Positions 54,178-61,878 of a DNA stretch of 64,000 bases are shown here, one piece after another. Below the pieces are notes generated by a model. That model did not search any database and was not told where the DNA came from. It was given only the letters and a program-made list of their open reading frames with translations. The position numbers and the translations under genes are program-made. Within the stretch, counting starts at the first letter, position 1. Each line of letters begins with the position of its first letter. The stretch spans positions 62,001-126,000 of the forward strand of contig NZ_BAYE01000006.1 of assembly GCF_000685095.1 (NCBI RefSeq), in the 5' to 3' direction. Source of the DNA: Paraburkholderia caledonica NBRC 102488 (lineage in GTDB: Bacteria > Pseudomonadota > Gammaproteobacteria > Burkholderiales > Burkholderiaceae).

Positions 54178-54615
54178 ATGTCCCAGACAACGAGTAGCTG
54201 CCAGAGATGGAGCGCCCGCCAGGTGCGGGTATTGCACGAGGTGCCGCGCGTCCTCGTGGTCGACGACAACGCGGGCGCTGCGGAAGCGCTCGCTACCTAT
54301 CTTTCGTACGAGGGTGTAGAAGCGCGTGCGGCAATTGGTTGTAACGAGGCGCTGCGCTGCGTGAAAGACTGGGTGCCCGACGTGGTGGTGCTCGACATCA
54401 TGATGCCGGAGCGCGACGGCTATGAAACGGCCAGCGCGCTGCGCACCTATCTGCCCACGCCGAGTCTTGGCATTGTCGCGTTTACCTCGCTCGACGAAGA
54501 CCATGTGCGGGAAACCGGGCGTGGCCGTCACAATTTCGACGGCTACTGCCAGAAGGGCACCGCGCCGACCGCTTTGCTTGCGCTGATGCGCAATCTCTGG
54601 CGCGAGACAAACTGA
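54178..54615 (+). CDS. Orphan single-domain response regulator
   Basis: A 145-residue receiver with a basic, Ser/Gln-rich N-terminal extension of some 20 residues. VLVVDDNAG carries the acidic pair, the phosphoacceptor is in VVVLDIMMPERDG, and FTSLDE and YCQKG hold the conserved Thr/Ser and Lys. There is no output domain and no kinase gene beside it, so its partner is elsewhere. The start at 54178 lacks a clear ribosome site; a later in-frame start cannot be excluded. Confidence 0.85.
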   Translation: MSQTTSSCQRWSARQVRVLHEVPRVLVVDDNAGAAEALATYLSYEGVEARAAIGCNEALRCVKDWVPDVVVLDIMMPERDGYETASALRTYLPTPSLGIVAFTSLDEDHVRETGRGRHNFDGYCQKGTAPTALLALMRNLWRETN

Positions 54616-54690
54616 TCGTCTTTGGCGGCGGCCGTGGCGGTTTCTGGCGACGCGCGACCGGGAAAAAGGAGAGCGCTGTCCATGCAGTTC

Positions 54691-54719
54691 GTGCGGCCCG
54701 GCTCACGCCCGAGCCGCAC
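54691..54719. terminator. Hairpin between convergent genes
   Basis: GTGCGGC at 54691-54697 pairs with GCCGCAC at 54713-54719, and an inner GGCTC/GAGCC extends the stem. It is placed between the receiver and DUF4410 genes. Confidence 0.55.
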
Positions 54720-54727
54720 GGCTTTCG

Positions 54728-55495
54728 TCAGCCCTTGACGTGGCTGCTCGAGAGCCAGCCGCCGCTCACGCCGATCTGCGCGATCTGCTTTGCCACCGCA
54801 TCGGCCAGCCGCGTTGCGTCGGCGGACACTCCAGCGCGCTTCGTTTCGGAGGCCGCGTGCAAACCGCCGCCCACGGCCGCCGACGTCACGATACCTCCCG
54901 CCGCCGCGCCCACGCCTGCAGTCTCGGCCATGCCCGGCGTCTTGCCGCTGTCGGCGCTTGCGTCGAAGGTTTGCACCAGCTGCGGCGCGCCGCCTGCGGG
55001 CTTATAGAAGATCTGCACCGAACTGCTCACCTCGCTCTTGCCGGCTCCGAGACCGATCAGTGTCCGACGGCGGCGGTTTCCCGCGTCGATCTTATCGAAG
55101 CTGCCTTGCACCATCAGCACGTTCTGATCGGCGGGCGCGGGTATGTCGGAGCGGATCGCGCGCAGGCCCATCGACTGCAACTGGTGCACGATTTCGTTCG
55201 CGACCTGCTCGCGGACTTCGGTTGCGTCGTTGGATTGCTCTTGTGCTGCCGATGAACCGCCGATATGCGTCTTCAGTTTCTGCAGCATGCCGCCGTCGAG
55301 CTTCACCTGGTCGGCTTGCGTATCGAACGTGTAGACGTAGATGTTGTCCGGACGCACGGTCGGCTGCGCCGTAGCCGCGCTCGGATTGCTGACGCTGCCG
55401 CCCGCGCAGCCGGTCAGCAACGCGCTGACGCTGACAAGTGCGACGCAGGCAACACGGGCCGTGTTCTTTTTGATGAGCTTGATTGAATTGAGCAT
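54728..55495 (-). CDS. DUF4410 lipoprotein
   Basis: A 255-residue lipoprotein. The basic N-terminus and hydrophobic stretch VACVALVSVSALLTGC end in a lipobox. The body matches DUF4410 (NIYVYTFDTQ, then EIVHQLQSMGLRAIRSD, MVQGSF and SSSVQIFYKP), a family of envelope proteins of unknown function. A glycine/alanine-rich hydrophobic stretch near 195-215 could be a membrane-associated loop. The ATG at 55495 gives the lipoprotein N-terminus; the longer frame is rejected. Confidence 0.85.
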   Translation of the reverse strand: MLNSIKLIKKNTARVACVALVSVSALLTGCAGGSVSNPSAATAQPTVRPDNIYVYTFDTQADQVKLDGGMLQKLKTHIGGSSAAQEQSNDATEVREQVANEIVHQLQSMGLRAIRSDIPAPADQNVLMVQGSFDKIDAGNRRRRTLIGLGAGKSEVSSSVQIFYKPAGGAPQLVQTFDASADSGKTPGMAETAGVGAAAGGIVTSAAVGGGLHAASETKRAGVSADATRLADAVAKQIAQIGVSGGWLSSSHVKG

Positions 55496-55968
55496 GGTTG
55501 TCTCGTTGTCGGCACGTGGTGCCGTAGTGTTCGAACGTATCTTCCGATGACCGGCAACCGGGGGATCGTGATCATCGGCGACAGGTATCGCACGTAAAGC
55601 ACTCTTGATCGCTTGCGTTCTGTTTCGTACGCACCGGCAGCGAAACGAAGTATGGGGGAGGCGCTTGTCCAACTCCATCGAACAATTATTTCGCGCAATG
55701 TCACGCGCAGAGCGGGCGTTTTTGCATGGGTTTAATGCACCGTGGACAGCTGAGAAGCGTCGCGCGGCCATGGCCGGCGCAACGTGCAGAAGGGTTTAGT
55801 TCAACGCAAGCGTCACGATGCAGCAGAGCACGAACACAAGCAAAGCCGCGGCAACGGCCACATCGACTGGATAACGCATGCTTCACTCGCACGGGCGTTT
55901 AGACAGCCTTTATCGTAATCACCTGACGGAAGAGGAAAAAGCGGCCAGTGAGCGGCAATGTGTGAGAA
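55496..55968. other. Intergenic region with a possible mini-gene
   Basis: Apart from the possible 27-residue gene listed separately at 55796-55879, no gene or clear structure is seen in this stretch. Confidence 0.45.
55796..55879 (-). CDS. Possible 27-residue membrane protein
   Basis: A very short frame reading MRYPVDVAVAAALLVFVL and then a CC-containing hydrophobic end, closed by TAA. It would be one transmembrane helix. GAGTGA a few bases ahead of the ATG is a weak ribosome site. Codons are GC-ending as in real genes here, but the length makes chance likely. Confidence 0.3.
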   Translation of the reverse strand: MRYPVDVAVAAALLVFVLCCIVTLALN

Positions 55969-56181
55969 CTAACGCTGCGCGACGAACGTCGGCGGCGGCC
56001 TGTTCGCCGCAGCGCTTCCAGTGGGAATAGCGTTACTGCGGTTTCGCAGCATCGGGTCATGAGTCCTGTTGAGCACGTCGTGATACACGGCGACGATGTC
56101 GCCCGGGCGTCCGGTCAATGCGTACAGTCGGCGCAACTGTTCGAGGTCGTTGATCACGGCAAGACCCACTGGCTCCTCCAC
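55969..56181 (-). CDS. Possible small hypothetical protein
   Basis: From GTG 56181, 56169 or 56157 the frame runs to a TAG at 55969, giving 62-70 residues with an amphipathic helix (VINDLEQLRRLYALTGRPGD) and a Pro/Arg tail. A GGAGGAG stretch at 56173-56179 is the best ribosome site but its spacing to each GTG is imperfect. No family is recognised, and it may be an accidental frame upstream of the phasin gene. Confidence 0.3.
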   Translation of the reverse strand: MEEPVGLAVINDLEQLRRLYALTGRPGDIVAVYHDVLNRTHDPMLRNRSNAIPTGSAAANRPPPTFVAQR

Positions 56182-56428
56182 GCTTACGAAGTCTTGCGCC
56201 CAGCCTTTTGCCAGGCGAGCTATTCGCGTCGGGTGGCGTGCGGGAATGGCGCATGCGCTGGCGCAATAGCGTGGGATGGCGCATGATTGACGCAATGTGC
56301 CGTCCGACCCCACAGCCGCGCAATGCTGTGGCGGGGCGCGGCGCACCGGATACCGCAGGTGCCTGCATCGCGTGAATCTTGCGACGCGGCGCCGGTGGCG
56401 ATTGTTCAACCGTAAAGGAGGATTTCGC

Positions 56429-56860
56429 ATGGACCGACCTGATACCGCCAATCCGTTTGGCGATTTCACCAAAATGCTGGAGCAGTTCAAGCTGCCCGGT
56501 TTCGACGTGCCCGCCATCATGGAAGCACGGCGCAAGGACGTCGAAGCACTGGTTCAGGCGAATCAGACAGCGTTCCAGGGCATGCAGTCGCTCGCGCAGA
56601 AACAGGCTGAGATGCTGCGCACGACGCTCACCGAGTTGCAGTCGCTAACGGGGCAGCTCTCGGCGAGCGGTTCCACGCCTTCGGCGAAGACAGCCGAGCT
56701 GATCCAGCAAAGCTTGCACAAGTCGCTCGCGGATATGCAGCAGCTCGCACAGGCGGCGTATCAGACGCAAGCCGAGTCGTATGCGGTGATCGCCAAGCGC
56801 GTGGAAGAGAACGTGCAGGAATTACGCTCGCTTTTGCAACAGCAACAGCCGAAAAAGTAA
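56429..56860 (+). CDS. Phasin family protein
   Basis: A 143-residue phasin, an amphipathic helical protein that coats poly-3-hydroxybutyrate granules and limits their size. NPFGDFTKMLEQFKLPGFDVPAI matches the phasin N-terminal segment in pieces, followed by ARRKDVEALVQANQTAFQGM and a Gln/Ala-rich coiled coil to the end (QQQQPKK). A very strong ribosome site, AAAGGAGGAT, precedes the ATG. It has its own terminator. Confidence 0.93.
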   Translation: MDRPDTANPFGDFTKMLEQFKLPGFDVPAIMEARRKDVEALVQANQTAFQGMQSLAQKQAEMLRTTLTELQSLTGQLSASGSTPSAKTAELIQQSLHKSLADMQQLAQAAYQTQAESYAVIAKRVEENVQELRSLLQQQQPKK

Positions 56861-56913
56861 GCGCGCAAGAGTGCTGAATCGCTTCTCTGCGACAGGTGTT
56901 GCAAAGAGCCAAT

Positions 56914-56962
56914 GCCGCGAATGGTCGTCGGATTCCGTCGAGCCGTTCGCGGCTTTTCTTGT
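56914..56962 (+). terminator. Intrinsic terminator after the phasin gene
   Basis: GCCGCGAA (56914-56921) pairs with TTCGCGGC (56946-56953), which is followed directly by TTTTCTTGT. The loop is 24 bases. Confidence 0.7.
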
Positions 56963-57006
56963 ATGAGGCCGCCCCGAATGCGGCGCAATGTGCGTCAGCG
57001 CACGCT

Positions 57007-58131
57007 TTACGTTGCCTGCTTCGACGCCGCCTGCTTCGCCGGACTTTTCGAGCTTTGCGAAGTCGATGATTTATTCCCGGCGTCCGCAATTACGCGATGC
57101 ACGAAGCGCAATTTGTCCACTACCGGTACGGCCAAAGTGAACGGATAACCGTCCGCCATGCCGAGGCTGCGGTTCAGACTGTTCAATGCGTAGGTGAGCG
57201 GATACCAGCGCTTCATCAGATTATCGAAGCTTGCGTCTTCAACCGGTGTGCGGTCGGTCAGCGTCGGTTCGCTCGGATCGTCGGGTAGCAGCGCGACGCC
57301 GTACGAGGTCGACGTGTCCAGCACGTCGACGATCAACATGTAGTGCGCCCAGGTTTCGGCCCAGTCTTCCCAAGGATGCATCGTCGCATACGCGCTGATG
57401 TACGACGCCTGCCAGTCGGCCGGCGCGCCGTCGCGATAGTACGCGTCGAGCGCTTCGCCGTAATCGGCGCGCTCGTCGCCAAAAAGCTTGCGGAACGGTT
57501 CGAGCCAGCGCGGGCTGTTCTCCACCAGTTGACTGAAGTAGTAGTGGCCGATTTCGTGGCGGAAGTGGCCGAGCAGCGTGCGGTACGGCTCGCCCATCGC
57601 GGTGCGCACTTTTTCGCGGTGGGCATCGTCGGCCTCGGCGATATTCAGCGTGATGAGCCCGTTGTCATGCCCGGTCATCACACGTGAGCCGTCGCCGCCG
57701 TCCTCCAGAAATTCGAATGCGAGACCGTGCTCGGGATCTTCCTGGCGCGATTCGATATCGAGGCCAAATTCTGCGAGTGTGTAAAGCAGCCGGCGTTTCG
57801 CCACTTCCAGCCGATACCAGTAAAGCCGGTTCTCGGGCGCGCCGAGATTGGGAATGGTGTGTGTCAACTGGCATGACTGGCACAGCGTGTCGCCAGAATC
57901 GGCCGGGATCATCCAGTTGCAGACGTTCTCAACGGAGTAGTTATGGCATTGCCGGTAAAGCGCGCCGTCCGCTTGCGGGTGCAGACTGCGCCAGCGCTCT
58001 TCACCCGCGTCTTCGAAAGCGCTGATCTCGCGCAGTTCCGGCACATAGCCGAGTAGCGCCTCGCAGCGCTCGCACCGGACGTTCTCGAAGAACACAAGGT
58101 GCGAGCAGCGATTGCAGTGGAACGTTTTCAT
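57007..58131 (-). CDS. Putative zinc-binding metallopeptidase with zinc ribbon
   Basis: A 374-residue protein. The N-terminal zinc ribbon has Cys pairs in FHCNRCSHLV and VRCERCEALLG, and a further pair in TLCQSCQLT. The peptidase core holds HFRHEIGHYYF (the HExxH-like HEIGH site) and the downstream acidic ligand region GDERADYGEALDAYY. The Lys/Ser/Ala-rich tail is disordered. The family is often found beside transglutaminase and ATP-grasp genes, as here: the DUF2126 gene starts 235 bp away on the other strand. Proteolytic activity is inferred from the motif. Confidence 0.88.
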   Translation of the reverse strand: MKTFHCNRCSHLVFFENVRCERCEALLGYVPELREISAFEDAGEERWRSLHPQADGALYRQCHNYSVENVCNWMIPADSGDTLCQSCQLTHTIPNLGAPENRLYWYRLEVAKRRLLYTLAEFGLDIESRQEDPEHGLAFEFLEDGGDGSRVMTGHDNGLITLNIAEADDAHREKVRTAMGEPYRTLLGHFRHEIGHYYFSQLVENSPRWLEPFRKLFGDERADYGEALDAYYRDGAPADWQASYISAYATMHPWEDWAETWAHYMLIVDVLDTSTSYGVALLPDDPSEPTLTDRTPVEDASFDNLMKRWYPLTYALNSLNRSLGMADGYPFTLAVPVVDKLRFVHRVIADAGNKSSTSQSSKSPAKQAASKQAT

Positions 58132-58366
58132 GGACGAAGCCCGGGCGGTGAGTGACTGTAAGGAGCGTCGACGTCGCGCAATGTTCATGCCGCATTTGCC
58201 AGACGTCACCGCTTTAACGCACAGTATGGGCATGATCGTGCATCGGCGCCGCCTCTATTTGGTGCACGGCTCTGTCAACGGCAGTACCGTGGCCGCATGC
58301 GGCTTTCAGACGAACGGCATAAAGCTTGCTTTTGGCGGGCTGCCAACCATAGACCAGGAGTCCGGT

Positions 58367-61300
58367 GTGTCCATACGCGTCGCGTTGAACCACGTCACAC
58401 ATTACCGTTACGACAGGCTGGTTGCGCTGTCGCCCCAGGTCGTGCGTCTGAAGCCTGCGCCGCATTGCCGGACTCCGATCCTCTCTTATTCGATGCGGGT
58501 CGAGCCGGCTCAACACTTCATCAACTGGCAGCAGGACGCGTTCGCCAACTATCAGGCGCGGCTCGTTTTCCCGGAGAAGACGCGTGAGTTCAAGGTGACT
58601 GTCGATCTGGTCGCCGAGATGGCCGTCTACAATCCGTTCGATTTCTTTCTGGAGCCGTCGGCCGAAAAATTTCCGTTCGAGTATTCACCGGACCTCGCTC
58701 TCGAACTCGCGCCGTATCGCGTGAAGCGCCCCATGACGCCGCGCTTCGCCGAGTTCGTTGAAAGTATCGACCGCGCGCCGACCGCGACCGCGGACTTCCT
58801 CGTCGCGTTGAATCAGCGGCTGCAACGCGAAATCCGCTATCTGATCCGGATGGAGCCCGGCGTCCAGACGCCCGAGGAAACGCTCGTGAGCGGCGCTGGA
58901 TCGTGCCGCGATTCGGGCTGGCTGCTAGTCGAGACGTTGCGCCAGTTGGGCCTTGCAGCGCGCTTCGTATCGGGCTATCTGCTGCAGCTTGCGCCCGATA
59001 TCAAATCGATCGACGGTCCGAGCGGCACTGAAGTCGACTTTACCGACCTGCACGCATGGTGCGAGGTCTATCTGCCAGGCGCCGGCTGGATCGGGCTCGA
59101 CCCGACTTCGGGCCTGCTTGCGGGCGAAGGCCACATTCCGGTCGCCTGCACACCGGAACCCGGCAGCGCCGCGCCGATTTCGGGCGCGGTGGACGAATCC
59201 GAGGTCGAGTTCAGCCACACCATGTCGATCAGCCGCGTGCTCGAAACGCCGCGCGTGACCAAGCCCTATAGCGACGAAGTCTGGAGCGACGTCCTCGACA
59301 TGGGCGCGCAGGTCGACCGTCGACTCACGGACATGGACGTGCGCCTGACGATGGGCGGCGAGCCGACGTTCGTGTCGGTGCGCGACCGCGACGCCGCCGA
59401 ATGGAACACGGACGCGCTCGGCCCGACCAAACGCGGCTACGCCGTCGCGCTGATGGACAAGCTGCGCTCACGCTACGGCGCGAATGGCTTCCTGCATATC
59501 GGCCAGGGCAAATGGTATCCGGGCGAGCAGTTGCCGCGCTGGGCGATGTCGTTGTACTGGCGTGCCGACGGCGAGCCGTGCTGGCAGAACCCCGAGCTGT
59601 TCGCCGACGAACGCGAGCCCGGCACCTACACAGCCGCCGACGCTCAGCGCTTTCTCACGCACCTCGCCACGAAGCTGTCGCTCGACGAAGGCTGCATCCT
59701 GCCCGGTTTCGAAGACGTCTGGTACTACCTGTGGCGCGAGCGGCGTCTGCCCGTCAACGTCGATCCGCTCGATGCGCGCCTCGACGACGAACTTGAGCGC
59801 GTGCGTTTGCGCCGCGTGTTCGACGCGGGTCTCGGCGGCGCGGCCGGCTATGTGCTGCCGCTTGCGCGCGAGCGCGATGTGCCGCATGAGGCGCCGAAGT
59901 GGGTCAGCGGTCGCTGGTTCTTTCGCGACGAACGCATGTATCTGATTCCGGGGGATTCGCCGATGGGTTATCGGCTGCCGCTCGATTCGCTGCCGTGGGT
60001 GTCGAAGACCGACTATCCGTATCAGCACGCACACGATCCGTTCGCGCCGCCGGTGCCGTTGCGTTCGGCCGCGCAGTTGCGCATGCAGTACGACGGCGAG
60101 CGGCACGAAATGACTGGCGCTGACGCGCGGCGCGCTGCGGCGTTGTCGTCGTCGGCGGGCGATCTGTTGAGCGGCATGCCCGGCAGTGCTGTCCTCGCGT
60201 ATGCGTCTCAGCGTGGCGATACCGGCGCGTCTGTTGCGCCCGCGCGCGGCGAGTCGTCGAAAGAAACGCTTCGCACCGCGATTTGCGTCGAGGCGCGCGA
60301 TCCGAAGCGCGCGGCCGGTCCCAAAGCGGAAGCCGATGGGCTCGGCAGCGGCCGATCGCTCCTGCACGTGTTCATGCCGCCGCTCACCGAACTCGACGAC
60401 TATCTCGATCTGCTGGCCGCCGTCGAAGCGACGGCCTCCGAATTGCGCATGCAGGTCGTGCTCGAAGGCTATCCGCCGCCGCGCGATGCTCGCCTCAAAA
60501 TGCTGCAGGTCACGCCCGACCCCGGCGTGATCGAGGTGAACATTCATCCGGCAGCGGACTGGGCTCAACTGGTCGATCACACCGAGTATCTCTATCAGTC
60601 GGCGGCGCAGAGCTATCTGAGCAGCGAGAAGTTCATGACCGACGGACGCCATACCGGCACCGGCGGCGGCAATCACCTCGTGCTGGGCGGCGCGACGCCC
60701 GCCGACAGTCCGTTCCTGCGGCGTCCGGACCTGCTCGCGAGTCTGATCGCGTACTGGCATAACCATCCTTCGCTTTCGTATCTGTTTTCAGGGCTTTTTA
60801 TTGGCCCGACGAGCCAGGCACCGCGCATCGACGAAGCACGCAACGATCAGGTCTACGAACTCGAAGTGGCGTTGCGCGAATTGCAGCGGCAGATCGATCT
60901 GCTCGGCGGACGCGACAGTGCGAACCTGCCCGCGTGGATGATCGACCGCTCGTTGCGCAACATTCTGATCGACGTCACGGGCAATACGCATCGCGCGGAA
61001 TTTTGTATCGACAAGCTGTACTCGCCCGATGGACCCACGGGGCGCCTCGGCCTGCTCGAATTGCGCGGTTTCGAAATGCCGCCGCACGCGCGCATGAGCC
61101 TCGTGCAGCAGTTGCTGCTGCGCGCGCTGGTCGCCCGTTTCTGGCACACGCCGTACACGCAGCGGCTCACGCGCTGGGGCACGGAACTGCATGACCGGTT
61201 CCTGCTCGGCACCTTCGTGAAGATGGATTTCGACGACGTGCTGGACGAACTGAACCGCGCGGGTTTCGCGTTCGACAGCAGCTGGTTCGCACCGCATTTT

Positions 61301-61849
61301 GAGTTCCGCTTTCCGCTGGTCGGCGAGACCACGGTGAGCGGCGTATCGCTGACCATTCGCAATGCGCTCGAACCATGGCATGTGATGGGCGAGGAGGGCT
61401 CGCCGGGCGGCACCGTGCGTTATGTGGATTCGTCGGTGGAGCGTCTCGAGGTGCGTGCGCTGGGGCTTAACGAGAACCGCCATGTGCTGACGGTCAACGG
61501 CGTGCCCGTGCCGTTGCAGCCGACAGGCCGCGTCAGCGAATATGTGGCGGGCGTGCGGTTTCGCGCGTGGTCGCAGCCTTCGGCGTTGCATCCGACCATC
61601 GGCGTCGACGCGCCGCTCACGTTCGATCTGGTCGATACATGGAATGGCCGCTCGGTGGGCGGATGCCAGTATCATGTCGCACATCCGGGCGGGCGCAACT
61701 ACGAGACGTTCCCCGTGAACGCCTACGAAGCCGAAAGCCGGCGGCGCGCACGGTTCTTCGCGTCGGGCCATACGCCGGGGCCGCTTGCAGTCGATGCGCC
61801 GCAACGCAGCCTCGAATTTCCGTTCACGCTCGATCTGCGCTACGGGTAA
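58367..61849 (+). CDS. DUF2126 large transglutaminase-like protein
   Basis: A 1160-residue protein. The N-terminal transglutaminase-like thiol domain (about 1-300) has a beta-sandwich start VALNHVTHYRYDR, the catalytic Cys in SGAGSCRDSGWLLVE, His in FTDLHAWCEVYLP and Asp in IGLDPTSGL. The DUF2126 region (about 300-1160) contains MGGEPTFVS, GQGKWYPGEQLPRW and a TGGGNHLVLGG segment. The GTG start has AGGAG seven bases ahead. It heads an operon with the ATP-grasp/alpha-E protein, a set predicted in the literature to make and cleave peptide-type bonds; the product is unknown. Confidence 0.93.
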   Translation: MSIRVALNHVTHYRYDRLVALSPQVVRLKPAPHCRTPILSYSMRVEPAQHFINWQQDAFANYQARLVFPEKTREFKVTVDLVAEMAVYNPFDFFLEPSAEKFPFEYSPDLALELAPYRVKRPMTPRFAEFVESIDRAPTATADFLVALNQRLQREIRYLIRMEPGVQTPEETLVSGAGSCRDSGWLLVETLRQLGLAARFVSGYLLQLAPDIKSIDGPSGTEVDFTDLHAWCEVYLPGAGWIGLDPTSGLLAGEGHIPVACTPEPGSAAPISGAVDESEVEFSHTMSISRVLETPRVTKPYSDEVWSDVLDMGAQVDRRLTDMDVRLTMGGEPTFVSVRDRDAAEWNTDALGPTKRGYAVALMDKLRSRYGANGFLHIGQGKWYPGEQLPRWAMSLYWRADGEPCWQNPELFADEREPGTYTAADAQRFLTHLATKLSLDEGCILPGFEDVWYYLWRERRLPVNVDPLDARLDDELERVRLRRVFDAGLGGAAGYVLPLARERDVPHEAPKWVSGRWFFRDERMYLIPGDSPMGYRLPLDSLPWVSKTDYPYQHAHDPFAPPVPLRSAAQLRMQYDGERHEMTGADARRAAALSSSAGDLLSGMPGSAVLAYASQRGDTGASVAPARGESSKETLRTAICVEARDPKRAAGPKAEADGLGSGRSLLHVFMPPLTELDDYLDLLAAVEATASELRMQVVLEGYPPPRDARLKMLQVTPDPGVIEVNIHPAADWAQLVDHTEYLYQSAAQSYLSSEKFMTDGRHTGTGGGNHLVLGGATPADSPFLRRPDLLASLIAYWHNHPSLSYLFSGLFIGPTSQAPRIDEARNDQVYELEVALRELQRQIDLLGGRDSANLPAWMIDRSLRNILIDVTGNTHRAEFCIDKLYSPDGPTGRLGLLELRGFEMPPHARMSLVQQLLLRALVARFWHTPYTQRLTRWGTELHDRFLLGTFVKMDFDDVLDELNRAGFAFDSSWFAPHFEFRFPLVGETTVSGVSLTIRNALEPWHVMGEEGSPGGTVRYVDSSVERLEVRALGLNENRHVLTVNGVPVPLQPTGRVSEYVAGVRFRAWSQPSALHPTIGVDAPLTFDLVDTWNGRSVGGCQYHVAHPGGRNYETFPVNAYEAESRRRARFFASGHTPGPLAVDAPQRSLEFPFTLDLRYG

Positions 61850-61878
61850 GACAGCTCACCTTCAATAACGATACGACC

